Positions 35,018 through 43,734 of a DNA stretch of 64,000 bases are shown here, piece after piece. How positions within the stretch are numbered: the stretch's first letter is position 1; every line of letters begins with the position of its first letter. Under the pieces are notes generated by a model. It had not been told where the DNA came from. It worked only from the letters and a program-made list of their open reading frames with translations, and did no database searches. The position numbers were made by a program, and so were the translations under genes. This stretch comes from Afifella marina DSM 2698 (GTDB lineage Bacteria > Pseudomonadota > Alphaproteobacteria > Rhizobiales > Afifellaceae), in assembly GCF_900102695.1 (NCBI RefSeq), contig NZ_FMVW01000008.1:1-64000 (forward strand). The letters run 5' to 3'.

Positions 35018-35071
35018 ACCGGCCTCTCCTAAATGTGTGTTCACGCTTCTGTTTTGGCGCGATTTATGGAG

Positions 35072-35115
35072 TGTAAGTCTAGCTTGACCCGCCAATACGT
35101 CAAGCTAGATTTACA
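35072..35115. promoter_or_regulatory. Twin PpsR/CrtJ operator upstream of bchC, reaching the crtF stop codon
   Basis: TGTAAGTCTAGCTTGACC (35072-35089) and CGTCAAGCTAGATTTACA (35098-35115) are near-perfect inverted copies separated by 8 bases. Each matches TGT-N12-ACA with one mismatch. A pair spaced by 8 bp is the arrangement described for the bchC promoter of Rhodobacter capsulatus. The second site overlaps the end of crtF (stop at 35111-35113). Confidence 0.8.
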
Positions 35116-36256
35116 CAGTCGCCTCGTCACGGAAGGCGACCAAAGCGCGCGCCAAGACCGGGGTCGGCGTTCCAAGCTGCTGAGAACGCACAAAACCCGC
35201 CTCCCGCAACATCGCCTGAAGCTCGCCGACCGAGCGCGGCCGACCGCTGCCCATGGCGAGCAGATAGAAGCCGAAATAAGCCTCCGCAGCGGCATCCCGG
35301 CCCGGCACCGGGGCCATCGGTTCTGCGATCAACAGCATGCCGTCGCGGGGCAACGCGGCGTGCGCGGCACGCAAGAGCGTCATCACCGACGCGTCGTCGT
35401 GATCATGCAGGATGCGTACGAGCGAAATGACATCGGCACCAAGCGGCAGACGGTCGCGCAGGAAATCCCCACCGACGGCGGCGGCGCGCTGGCTCAACCC
35501 CGCCTGGGCGAAGCGCGCCTCGGCACGGGCGGCGACGCTCGGCAAGTCGAACAGGATCAGCTGAAGATCGGGAACCCGCTTCGCCACCTCCATCAGGAAA
35601 GTGCCATCGCCTCCACCGACATCGAGAAGACGCCGCCGGGTCGCGAGCGCGTTCGTCGCCAGCACCTCCTGGGCGACCATGGCCTGCGAGGCGCCCATCA
35701 AAGCGGTGTATTCATCAATCGCTTCCGCCGGCAGCGCGCGCGGATCTTCGGCCTCGGCATAGGCCCAGTATCGGGCAAGCCGCTTCTCTTGCGTCTCGCC
35801 CCTCAACAGGGCCACCGGATCGGCGAGATCGGCATAAAGATGCGCATGGTGCTCGACCATCGCGGCAACGCCCGGATTGTCGAGCATCGCAGCGCCGAGG
35901 GTTCCAAGGCCGTAGCGCGTCTCTCCGCGAACGGCGACGAGCCCCAAAGAGGCGGCAGCACGCAGAAGCCGCCGCGCCTCGTTTTCCTCCAGCTTCAGCC
36001 GTCTGGCGAGCGTTGCGAGATCCTGGGGCCCCTCGGAGAGAATCCGAAACAGGTCGAGTCGCACGCAGGCGAAAAGAACCTGCGAATAAACGAACCCCGC
36101 GCAGAGATCGAAGAGCGAACGCGCATTGTGCTGCGCGATGGGTCGCGTCAGGAGATTTCGCGAGGCCCGCTCGCGAAACTCCTTGTTCCCGACCAGACGA
36201 TCACGCAGGGCGTAGATCCGGTCGAGTGCCGATGCGCGCAGTGTCGAGGCCTTCAT
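35111..36256 (-). CDS. crtF: Hydroxyneurosporene (carotenoid) O-methyltransferase
   Basis: SAM-dependent methyltransferase that makes the methoxy groups of spheroidene/spirilloxanthin-type carotenoids. The product is 381 residues. It has an N-terminal dimerisation domain with winged-helix features (LEENEARRLLRAAASLGLV) and the SAM motif RRLLDVGGGDGTFLMEVA. It follows crtE by 39 bases on the same strand and precedes bchC, as in other purple-bacterial clusters. Confidence 0.95.
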   Translation of the reverse strand: MKASTLRASALDRIYALRDRLVGNKEFRERASRNLLTRPIAQHNARSLFDLCAGFVYSQVLFACVRLDLFRILSEGPQDLATLARRLKLEENEARRLLRAAASLGLVAVRGETRYGLGTLGAAMLDNPGVAAMVEHHAHLYADLADPVALLRGETQEKRLARYWAYAEAEDPRALPAEAIDEYTALMGASQAMVAQEVLATNALATRRRLLDVGGGDGTFLMEVAKRVPDLQLILFDLPSVAARAEARFAQAGLSQRAAAVGGDFLRDRLPLGADVISLVRILHDHDDASVMTLLRAAHAALPRDGMLLIAEPMAPVPGRDAAAEAYFGFYLLAMGSGRPRSVGELQAMLREAGFVRSQQLGTPTPVLARALVAFRDEATV

Positions 36257-36295
36257 CTTGCGGCAGACCCGGTTGCCCTCGATTTTTCCGCCGTG

Positions 36296-37168
36296 TCAGG
36301 CGGCGACGCGATCGGAGAGCTGTTTCGGTACGAGCCGCGTCGATTCCGACATCACGAGCGCCTTGAGCTCGTCGGACCCCTGACAATCCGGAATCGAGGC
36401 AACGGCACCCTTCACGAGATCACGCAGGCGCTCCATGGCACCAGCGAGACCGAGCTGAACGACCGCACTCGGCCGCCCCAAAGCGATGTCTCGTCCGACC
36501 GGCTTGCCGTTGTCTTCCTCAGCAGCGACGGCATCACCGATGTCATCGGCAACCTGATAGGCCTCCCCGAGGCGATCACCGAGCGCACGCCACGGCGCCG
36601 GGTCGGCACCCGCTGCGAGAGCACCAGCGGCGGTCGCGGCTACGAAGAGAGACCCCGTCTTCGCCCGCTGATAATCGGAGACAGAGACCCGCGGCTCGCT
36701 TTCCCACGCCTGACCGGCGATGATGCCGGACGGCATGCCAACAGAGCGGGCGAGCGTCAAAGTGAGACCGGCGAGCCGCTGAGGGGCGCAGGCCCCCGCC
36801 CGCGCCAGCGTCTCAAAAGCAAGCACGATGAGAGCGTCGCCGGCAAGAACCGCCAGCGGCTCGCCGAAGGCACGGTGGACCGACGGACGGCCGCGGCGCA
36901 ATTCTGCATCGTCGAAGCAAGGAAGGTCGTCGTGAACGAGCGAAGCGCAATGGAAAAGCTCAATCGCGGCTGCCGCCGCATTCGAAAGATCGGGCGCATC
37001 GTCACCGCAGGCATGTGCAACGGCAAGACAAAGCCGCGGACGGATACGCGCCCCACCCGGAAATACGGAATAGCGCATCGCCTGCGCCAATTGTGGCGGG
37101 GCCCCTGGTGCTTCGGCATATGCCACAGCCATGTCGAGCGCCTGCTCGATGCGGACCAAGGCTTCCAT
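36296..37168 (-). CDS. crtE: Geranylgeranyl diphosphate synthase
   Basis: Prenyl transferase supplying GGPP for both carotenoids and the bacteriochlorophyll tail. The product is 290 residues. The first Asp-rich motif is HDDLPCFDDAELRRG and the second is QVADDIGDAV; PGGARIRPRL is also typical. It is divergent from crtD, sharing a 110-base regulatory region with PpsR-type sites. Confidence 0.95.
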   Translation of the reverse strand: MEALVRIEQALDMAVAYAEAPGAPPQLAQAMRYSVFPGGARIRPRLCLAVAHACGDDAPDLSNAAAAAIELFHCASLVHDDLPCFDDAELRRGRPSVHRAFGEPLAVLAGDALIVLAFETLARAGACAPQRLAGLTLTLARSVGMPSGIIAGQAWESEPRVSVSDYQRAKTGSLFVAATAAGALAAGADPAPWRALGDRLGEAYQVADDIGDAVAAEEDNGKPVGRDIALGRPSAVVQLGLAGAMERLRDLVKGAVASIPDCQGSDELKALVMSESTRLVPKQLSDRVAA

Positions 37169-37189
37169 AACGCCCCCCTTCGCGCTGTC

Positions 37190-37232
37190 TGTAAGTCCCC
37201 ATTGTCACAGGGAGTGTCAATTACGATGGACA
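37190..37232. promoter_or_regulatory. PpsR/CrtJ-type sites between crtE and crtD
   Basis: TGTCAATTACGATGGACA (37215-37232) is a full TGT-N12-ACA match. A weaker copy, TGTAAGTCCCCATTGTCA (37190-37207), lies 7 bases away and misses one base of the second half-site. The pair sits in the divergent crtE/crtD promoter region. Confidence 0.7.
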
Positions 37233-37278
37233 GATGCTAGCCTGAAGTCAACAAAGTCCTATAGGAGTAAATGTCGCG

Positions 37279-38820
37279 GTGCGCAGCGAGCGGGTGGTGA
37301 TCGTCGGGTCCGGGATCGGGGGCCTTGTGGCGGCCCTCATCCTTTCTGCCAAAGGCTGCGCCGTGACGGTCGTGGATAAAGAAAACGCGCCTGGCGGCAA
37401 GATGCGAGAAGTCGCAGCCGGAGGCCGCCGGATCGACGCAGGTCCGACCGTGTTCACGATGCGTGGTCTGTTTGAGGAGATCGTTGCGGATGCCGGCGTC
37501 GATCTCGGCAATGCGCTCTCGCTCAAACCCCTATCGATCCTCGCGCGTCATGCCTGGAGCGCGGAGGAGCGTCTCGATCTCTTTGCCGACATCGACGAAA
37601 GCGCCGAGGCGATCTCAGCCTTTGCCGGCCCCGAAGAAGCACGCGGCTATCGCCGCTTTTGCGCGCGGGCCAGACGCATCTTCGAAACGCTCGACGAGCC
37701 GTTCATCCGCACACCGCGTCCGAGCGTCGAAAGTCTCGTGCGTGGCGTCGGCCTTTTCGGTTTGCCGGGGCTCATGCAGATCAGCCCGTTCACGACGATG
37801 TGGCGGGCACTCGGTGAGTACTTCAAAGATCCGCGCCTCAAACAGCTTTTCGGTCGCTATGCGACCTATTGCGGCTCCTCACCGTTTTCGTCGCCTGCCA
37901 CGTTGATGCTCATCGCCCATGTCGAACAGGAGGGTGTGTGGCTGGTCGATGGCGGCATGCACGAAGTGGCGGAGACCTTCGCCCGCCTCGCAGAGGCCAA
38001 GGGCGCGCAGTTCCTTTATGGAGAGACGGTGACGGAAATTCTTTCCGATGGGGGCCAGGCAACAGGTGTGACGCTCGCCTCGGGTGAGCGCTTGGAAGCC
38101 GATGCCGTCATCTTCAACGGCGATGTCGCAGCGCTTGCGGCAGGGCTCGCCGGTGAGGCCTCTCGCCGCGCCGTCAGCCTCCCCGCCTCGGCCGAACGCT
38201 CCCTCTCCGCCATCACCTGGGCGATGACTGCGGAGGCCGCGGGCTTTCCCGTCATTCGTCATAACGTTTTCTTTTCAGACGATTACGAGAGCGAGTTCGA
38301 CCGCATTTTCAAAGATGGGCGGCCGCCCACGGTTCCGACGGTCTATCTCTGCGCTCAAGATCGCGGCGACAATGCAGCCTCTGTTCCGGCTGGACCTGAG
38401 CGGCTGTTTTGCCTCATCAACGCACCAGCGCGCGGCGACAGCGCGCCCCTCACCGACAGCGAGATCGCGGCATGCGAGACACAGACGTTCCGACTCATGG
38501 AAAAATGCGGCCTCACGATCAAACACAGCGCAGAGGCGACAGTGATCACGGCGCCACAGGGATTCAACCAGCTTTTCCCGGCGACGGGGGGAGCCCTCTA
38601 CGGGCAGGCGTCGCACGGATGGAAAGCGTCGTTCGAGAGGCCGGGGGCGCGAACGAAGCTGAAGGGGCTCTATCTGGCCGGGGGCAGCGTGCACCCGGGA
38701 GCGGGCGTTCCGATGGCAGCGCTGTCCGGCAAGATCGCCGCAACAAGCCTGATGGACGATTGTGCTTCGACACGACGGTCCCCCCGCGCGGCTATCGCTG
38801 GTGGTACGTCGATGCGCTGA
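37279..38820 (+). CDS. crtD: Methoxyneurosporene (1-hydroxycarotenoid 3,4-) dehydrogenase
   Basis: FAD-dependent carotenoid desaturase of the CrtI/CrtD family that introduces the 3,4 double bond. The product is 513 residues. The dinucleotide fold is VVIVGSGIGGLVAALILSAKG, and the C-terminal FAD motif is LYLAGGSVHPGAGVPMA. The start is a GTG after AGGAG (11 bases); an ATG eight bases upstream is out of frame. Its last 61 bases overlap crtC. Confidence 0.94.
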   Translation: MRSERVVIVGSGIGGLVAALILSAKGCAVTVVDKENAPGGKMREVAAGGRRIDAGPTVFTMRGLFEEIVADAGVDLGNALSLKPLSILARHAWSAEERLDLFADIDESAEAISAFAGPEEARGYRRFCARARRIFETLDEPFIRTPRPSVESLVRGVGLFGLPGLMQISPFTTMWRALGEYFKDPRLKQLFGRYATYCGSSPFSSPATLMLIAHVEQEGVWLVDGGMHEVAETFARLAEAKGAQFLYGETVTEILSDGGQATGVTLASGERLEADAVIFNGDVAALAAGLAGEASRRAVSLPASAERSLSAITWAMTAEAAGFPVIRHNVFFSDDYESEFDRIFKDGRPPTVPTVYLCAQDRGDNAASVPAGPERLFCLINAPARGDSAPLTDSEIAACETQTFRLMEKCGLTIKHSAEATVITAPQGFNQLFPATGGALYGQASHGWKASFERPGARTKLKGLYLAGGSVHPGAGVPMAALSGKIAATSLMDDCASTRRSPRAAIAGGTSMR

Positions 38821-39683
38821 GCGAGGACGGTCGGCAGGGTCTGACCATCATCGCCTTCATCGGCTCGGTCTTCTCGCCCTATTACGCCTGGGCGCGGGAG
38901 CGCGGCGAGACGGATCCCACAGATCATTGCGGATTGAACGTCGCGCTCTACGGCGAAGGCGGCAAGCGTTGGTCGCTCACCGAACGCGGACGCGGACGCC
39001 TGCAGCAGGGCCCCGACGCACTCGTCATCGGCCCGAGCGCGCTGTCCTGGGACGGGCGAACGCTCACCATTCGCATCGACGAGACCACGGTGCCAATCCC
39101 CACAAGCCTGAAGGGCACGGTGAAGATCACGCCTCATGCGATCACGCCCGGACCTTATCAGCTCGACGAGGCGGGCAAGCATTTCTGGTGGCCGATCGGA
39201 CCGTGCGGTCATGCGGAGGTGGCGATGGAAAAGCCATCGCGCGCCTGGCAGGGCGAAGCGTATCTCGATTCCAATTGGGGCAGCGAGCCGTTGGAAGATG
39301 GTTTTTGCCAGTGGGACTGGTCGCGCTCCGCGCATCCCGAAGGCGCCGCGATCCTTTACGACATGCAGCGACGGCGCGGAGGCAACAAGACCCTGGCGCT
39401 TCTCTTCGACCGCGAGGGCAATGTCCGCGATTTCGACGTTCCCGCCCCCGCTCCCCTGCCTTCGACACTGTGGCGCGTTGCGCGCAGCACCCATTGCGAG
39501 GTCGGCAGCGAGGCGCGTGTGCTGGACACTTTCGAGGATACGCCCTTCTACACGCGCTCCCTCGTGGCGACGCATCTGGCAGGCGCTCCGGTCAAGGCCG
39601 TGCACGAAAGCCTGTCGCTTGACCGCTTCAAAACCAGATGGGTGAAGATGCTTCTGCCGTTCCGCATGCCGCGGTTGCGCTGA
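38760..39683 (+). CDS. crtC: Carotenoid 1,2-hydratase
   Basis: Hydratase that adds water to the psi-end of neurosporene or lycopene, the first step after CrtI in the spirilloxanthin/spheroidene route. About 307 residues. The conserved GYRWWYVDALSEDGRQGLTI and IGSVFSPYYAWA open the protein, and WWPIGPCGHAEV and YLDSNWGSEPLEDGF follow. No ATG fits the homologous N-terminus. A TTG at 38760, inside the end of crtD, gives the expected length but has only a weak ribosome-binding site, so the start is uncertain. Confidence 0.9.
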   Translation: MCFDTTVPPRGYRWWYVDALSEDGRQGLTIIAFIGSVFSPYYAWARERGETDPTDHCGLNVALYGEGGKRWSLTERGRGRLQQGPDALVIGPSALSWDGRTLTIRIDETTVPIPTSLKGTVKITPHAITPGPYQLDEAGKHFWWPIGPCGHAEVAMEKPSRAWQGEAYLDSNWGSEPLEDGFCQWDWSRSAHPEGAAILYDMQRRRGGNKTLALLFDREGNVRDFDVPAPAPLPSTLWRVARSTHCEVGSEARVLDTFEDTPFYTRSLVATHLAGAPVKAVHESLSLDRFKTRWVKMLLPFRMPRLR

Positions 39684-39705
39684 GCTTCAGCAGGGAAACA
39701 GCGCC

Positions 39706-39725
39706 GGCGACGAGCCTGTCGCCGA
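39706..39725. terminator. Hairpin after crtC
   Basis: CGGCGAC/GTCGCCG form a 7-bp stem with a 6-base loop 22 bases after the crtC stop, between convergent genes. There is no T tract. Confidence 0.35.
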
Positions 39726-39740
39726 CGCTCGCGATGCGCC

Positions 39741-39851
39741 TTAGCGCGGCCGACGGCTCTTCATTTTGTAGACGACAAAGACGATCGCCAGCGCGATCAG
39801 ACCGCCGAGCGTCATCAACGTCAACGACGGCAACAATGCCATTTCACCCAT
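39741..39851 (-). CDS. 36-residue single-helix membrane protein
   Basis: A very short gene: ATG at 39851, stop at 39741, with GGGAG six bases upstream. The sequence starts MGEMALLPSLTLMTLGG, contains one strongly hydrophobic helix (about residues 10-28) and ends in a basic tail (KMKSRRPR). It lies downstream of the next entry and of crtB on the same strand, so it is probably part of that transcript. No family is recognised. A short pigment-complex or assembly peptide is possible by location only. Confidence 0.55.
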   Translation of the reverse strand: MGEMALLPSLTLMTLGGLIALAIVFVVYKMKSRRPR

Positions 39852-39922
39852 TTTTCTCTCCCTGCTCTTCGTGAAGGTTTCCCCAAAGGCCTGACACACG
39901 CGGGAACAGCGGCCGATATCGC

Positions 39923-40081
39923 TCAGCGCGGCGGTCGCCGGTCGAGCGCCTGCTTGCTCTCTTCCTCAAGCTTTGCTTGCCTGTCCGCGCGCCGCACAGA
40001 CACAATCTGCCAAATGCCGAAGACGAGGACGCCGCCGAAGAAAAAGATGAGTTCGGTCAAGACGATCGTTGTTGCATCCAT
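39923..40081 (-). CDS. 52-residue single-helix membrane protein downstream of crtB
   Basis: ATG at 40081 preceded by GGGGGGAG, stop at 39923. One N-terminal membrane helix (about residues 6-28, ELIFFFGGVLVFGIWQ) is followed by a charged helical tail with an EEES cluster and a basic end (DRRPPR). It is 39 bases after the crtB stop, in the same direction. I do not recognise the family. The ribosome-binding site, topology and position argue for a real gene. Confidence 0.65.
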   Translation of the reverse strand: MDATTIVLTELIFFFGGVLVFGIWQIVSVRRADRQAKLEEESKQALDRRPPR

Positions 40082-40120
40082 GCTCTCCCCCCGGGGCAAA
40101 GATTGGCAGCCGCGGCTGCA

Positions 40121-41179
40121 CTAGAGGCGAATTCGGCCTGCCGCTTCCCTCTCGTTGAGCTGGGCAAAGAGATCGATCACCCATTCGGCCTGCTTGCCGA
40201 ACCCACGCCGCCGCACTGGCATGTCCCGGAACGGGTAGGCTGACGAGGCAGCGGCCGCTTCCACCAGGAAGCGCGTTTCCGGAAGCGGTGCGAACACCAG
40301 ATGCTCCTGTGCCGATCGGCCGGCCGCGCAACACGCGAGGAGAAAAGCCTTACGAGAGGCAGGAACGACGGTGCGGCTCGACACCGAATCGAGCCCCCTG
40401 CGCTCAAGCTCACGTCCGATCTCGGCATAAAGATAACATGCGGCCCTGATGGCGGGACGGCATCGCCGCGGCAAGCGCGCGATGCCGCTCGCAGCACGCA
40501 GGTAAAGCACGTCGGCATAGTCGAGGAGCCGTTGGATGACGCTGCCGAGCTCGGGCGAGAATCTCGGATCTTCCAGCCAGAGATCAGGATCGATCCCGGC
40601 CTCACGCATCCACTCAAGCGGCAGATAGATGCGGCCTGCGCGCGCATCCTCGCCAACATCGCGGGCGATATTGGTGAGCTGCATTGCGACCCCGAGATCG
40701 CAGGCACGCGCCAGGACCGGATAATCGCATTCGCCCATCAGCACTGTCATCATCGCGCCGACTGTGCCGGCGACGCGTGCCGCATAAGCGTTGAGTTCGT
40801 CGATCGTCTCGTAACGGCGCCCCTCGACATCCCAAGCGAAACCATCGAGCAAGGCTTCCGGCAGGGCCCGAGGCAGGCCATAGCAAAGAACCATCTCGGC
40901 AAAAGCGCGATCCGCTGGAACGGCCGCCGGACGCGCCGCATAGGCCGCGTCGAGCCTGGCACGCAGACGGTCGAGCGCCTCCGCCTTGCCGTTGGAGAGA
41001 TCCACGGCATCGTCGGAAAGGCGGCAGAAGCCATAAAGCGCATAAGCGGGGGCCCGCACCGCCGGGGGCAGAAGAAGCGATGCCGCAAAGAACGTGCGCG
41101 AGCCCGTGCGAATGAGCTCGCGACAGGCGGCGTGATCGGCAGGTGTGGCCAGGCGTTGCTCAGGCCAGTGCGGCAGCAT
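40121..41179 (-). CDS. crtB: Phytoene synthase
   Basis: Condenses two GGPP to phytoene, the first committed carotenoid step. The product is about 352 residues. The Asp-rich motifs are LSDDAVDLS and ARDVGEDARAGRIYLP; GSRTFFAAS near the N-terminus is also typical. The start overlaps the end of crtI by 20 bases. An ATG at 41194 is an alternative with a better-spaced GAGG. It is transcribed with crtI. Confidence 0.95.
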   Translation of the reverse strand: MLPHWPEQRLATPADHAACRELIRTGSRTFFAASLLLPPAVRAPAYALYGFCRLSDDAVDLSNGKAEALDRLRARLDAAYAARPAAVPADRAFAEMVLCYGLPRALPEALLDGFAWDVEGRRYETIDELNAYAARVAGTVGAMMTVLMGECDYPVLARACDLGVAMQLTNIARDVGEDARAGRIYLPLEWMREAGIDPDLWLEDPRFSPELGSVIQRLLDYADVLYLRAASGIARLPRRCRPAIRAACYLYAEIGRELERRGLDSVSSRTVVPASRKAFLLACCAAGRSAQEHLVFAPLPETRFLVEAAAASSAYPFRDMPVRRRGFGKQAEWVIDLFAQLNEREAAGRIRL

Positions 41180-42692
41180 CAGGAACGACCTCATCGAGAA
41201 TACGGGCGGAAGAGAGAACGCCCGGCAGGCCGGCCCCAGGATGCGTACCTGCACCCACGAGATAAAGCCGGTCCACCTCTTCGCTCTTGTTGTGGGGACG
41301 GAACCAGGCGCTTTGCGTGAAAACGGGCTCCAGCCCGAAGGCGGCACCGTTGAGCGACAAAAGCCGGTTGCGGAAGTCGAGAGGCGTCGTCATGCGCGAA
41401 CTGACGATATGAGATTTGAGATCCGGCAGGACCGTCTTGCTCAGATGGTCTTCGATCGTCTGGCGATAAGTCTCCGCCTCGCTGCGCCAATCGGTGTCAC
41501 CACCGAGATGCGGGACCGGAGAGAGAACGTAGAATGTGTCACAGCCCTCTGGTGCGAGAGATGGATCGGTCGCCGTCGGCCGATGCAGATAGAGACTGAA
41601 ATCAGGCGCGAGGCGCTTCTTCTCGAAAATATCGTGCAGCAATTCCCGGTAGCGCGGGCCGAGGAGGATCGTGTGATGCGCGACGTCTGGATAGGTGCGA
41701 TCGGTGCCGAAATACCAGACGAAGAGGCTCATCGAATAGCGCGCACGATCGATCTTTTCGTTGGTCCAGCGACGCCGCTTCACGCTGCGCAAGAGCTTGC
41801 GATACGTGAAGGCCGAATCCGCATTGGAGACGACGACATCGGCGGCGATCGTCTCTCCCGAGGCGAGACGCACCCCACAGGCACGCCCATTCTCGACCAG
41901 GATCTCGTCGACCTCGGCATTGAGACGGATCTCGTTGCCCTGGTGCTCGACAAGGCCTGCCATCCCTTCGACCAGCGCGCCCGTTCCGCCCATGGCGAAA
42001 TGCACCCCCCAATGCCGCTGCAGGAAGGTGATCATGGCGTAGATCGACGTGGTCCGGAAGGGATTGGCGCCGATGAAGAGCGGATGGAAGGACAGCGCGA
42101 TGCGCAGGCGCTCGTCCTTCACATAGCGCGAGACGCAGGAATAAACGCTGCGGAAACTCTGCAGCCGCACGAAGTCCGGCAGCACCTTTGCCATATCGAG
42201 CAGGGAGCCGAAGGGCACATGCGCAAGCTGCTCGAACCCGACGCGGAAGATCGCCTCGCTCTCGGCCATGAAACGGTCGTAGCCGTCCACATCCTCCGGA
42301 GAGATGCGCGCCACTTCCTTGCGCATGACGTCGGGGTCGGAAAACTCTTCGAACGTCGTGCCATCGGCGAAGATCAGCCGATAGAACGGGCTCAATGACT
42401 TCAGCGTGATATCGTCGGAAAATTCACGGCCAGCGAGGCGCCACAGCTCCTCGAAGAGAAACGGCGCCGTGACGATGGTCGGCCCGGCATCAAAGGTGAA
42501 GCCGTCCTGTCGAAAGACGTAGGCGCGACCGCCCGGCTGATCGAGCTTCTCGAGAACCGTTACGCGGTATCCGCGAGCACCAAGACGGATGGCCGCAGCA
42601 AGACCGCCGAAGCCGCTGCCGATGACGATCGCATGCGGGCGACGCTCCGCCATCTCAGCGACCGGGATTGAAGCTGAAGCACGTGTCAACAT
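41160..42692 (-). CDS. crtI: Phytoene desaturase
   Basis: FAD-dependent desaturase that converts phytoene to neurosporene or lycopene. The product is 510 residues. The N-terminal fold is VIGSGFGGLAAAIRLGARGY, and the C-terminal motif is LYLVGAGTHPGAGLPGV. The number of desaturation steps cannot be read from sequence; the presence of CrtC, CrtD and CrtF fits the spirilloxanthin series. A start at 42653 (MAERRP) is possible; the PpsR-type site at 42684-42701 would then lie wholly upstream. Confidence 0.95.
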   Translation of the reverse strand: MLTRASASIPVAEMAERRPHAIVIGSGFGGLAAAIRLGARGYRVTVLEKLDQPGGRAYVFRQDGFTFDAGPTIVTAPFLFEELWRLAGREFSDDITLKSLSPFYRLIFADGTTFEEFSDPDVMRKEVARISPEDVDGYDRFMAESEAIFRVGFEQLAHVPFGSLLDMAKVLPDFVRLQSFRSVYSCVSRYVKDERLRIALSFHPLFIGANPFRTTSIYAMITFLQRHWGVHFAMGGTGALVEGMAGLVEHQGNEIRLNAEVDEILVENGRACGVRLASGETIAADVVVSNADSAFTYRKLLRSVKRRRWTNEKIDRARYSMSLFVWYFGTDRTYPDVAHHTILLGPRYRELLHDIFEKKRLAPDFSLYLHRPTATDPSLAPEGCDTFYVLSPVPHLGGDTDWRSEAETYRQTIEDHLSKTVLPDLKSHIVSSRMTTPLDFRNRLLSLNGAAFGLEPVFTQSAWFRPHNKSEEVDRLYLVGAGTHPGAGLPGVLSSARILDEVVPDAAALA

Positions 42693-42701
42693 AAACTGAC
42701 A
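42684..42701. promoter_or_regulatory. PpsR/CrtJ-type operator at the crtI start
   Basis: TGTCAACATAAACTGACA is a full TGT-N12-ACA match. It covers the annotated crtI start codon, so repression would block crtIB transcription initiated in the 86-base gap after bchO, or the real start is the downstream ATG. Confidence 0.7.
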
Positions 42702-42778
42702 TGTACACCTCAGAGGCCGTTTCGCGCAACGCGGCTCAAGCCATCACGGCCGCGACAATTCCGGCCCATCGCATCACC

Positions 42779-43672
42779 TCAAGCGTCAAAAACCCGCGTC
42801 TCTTCCTGGACTAGCCGGAAGATGAGATCCGCCATCTGCCTCGGCGCTTCCTCATGCGCGAGATGGCCGAGACCGCGGAGATACTCGACGCGGGCCGACG
42901 GCAGGATGTCTTTGACACGGAATGCGGTCGAGGGATCGATCGAACCATCCTCACCACCGGTAACGAGAACGAGTGGCGGCTTGAGCTTCGGGAGATCGCG
43001 CTCCAGCGGCCCGAGCTCCCAATTCGCCATCATGTTGATCGCCGCCCAGACATGCCCGGTGTTGCGGGCAAGCATCTCGTACCAGTCGATGTCCTGCTGG
43101 CTCAATTTCGAGCCCGTCCCGTCGATCAAGCGCTTGACGGCGTTCTCGTCCCGATCGGCGCTCCAGGAAAAAAAGCGCGCAGACAGAGACGTGCGCGCGA
43201 GGATTTTCGCCACAGGCGAGAAGAACTGCCCCGCCATTCCCGACAACGGCAGAATGGCCCCGTTGAGACTGATCAGAAGATCGGAATCCAAATGTCCGTC
43301 GAGATCCATACGCATCAGGATGGCCGCTCCCGCCGAGTGCCCGGCGACGATGGTCGGACGGACGGCAAGCGCATCGAGGAGGCCAGCGACTGCTTCGGCC
43401 ATTCCCGGCATCGACAGACGATGAGCGGCGGGCGTCGAGGTGAAGCCATGTCCCGGCAGATCCATGGCCGTGACGGAGAACCGCTCGGCGAGAAGCGGAA
43501 GGATCGATCCCCAGGAATGAGTCGTTGCACCGGTGCCGTGGAGGAGGACGAGTGACGGCCCCTCCCCCATCTGCTGCACATGCCAGCGCAGCCCTGCCGC
43601 CTCGACGAAGCGGCTCGCGGCGCGGTTCGGCCAATTGCGGCCTTCCTTCTCCCAGTCGAGCTTCCTGGTCAT
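42779..43672 (-). CDS. bchO: Alpha/beta hydrolase BchO (Mg-chelatase associated)
   Basis: An alpha/beta hydrolase of 297 residues found after bchID in purple bacteria; its exact role in magnesium chelation is not defined. The fold motifs are intact: LLHGTGATTHSWG, nucleophile elbow GHSAGAA, and LGHLAHEEAP containing the catalytic His. It is 62 bases after bchD and upstream of crtI. Compare the degenerate hydrolase at 5519-6526. Confidence 0.92.
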   Translation of the reverse strand: MTRKLDWEKEGRNWPNRAASRFVEAAGLRWHVQQMGEGPSLVLLHGTGATTHSWGSILPLLAERFSVTAMDLPGHGFTSTPAAHRLSMPGMAEAVAGLLDALAVRPTIVAGHSAGAAILMRMDLDGHLDSDLLISLNGAILPLSGMAGQFFSPVAKILARTSLSARFFSWSADRDENAVKRLIDGTGSKLSQQDIDWYEMLARNTGHVWAAINMMANWELGPLERDLPKLKPPLVLVTGGEDGSIDPSTAFRVKDILPSARVEYLRGLGHLAHEEAPRQMADLIFRLVQEETRVFDA

Positions 43673-43734
43673 TCGACGAATCGCCCTCGGCTCACACCAC
43701 CACCCGCACTTTTCCTCGTCGCGCGTCGTGCGGA

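Noticed and set aside
35033-37240. 735-codon plus-strand open frame
   Set aside because: Antisense to crtF and crtE, both of which are complete and recognisable.
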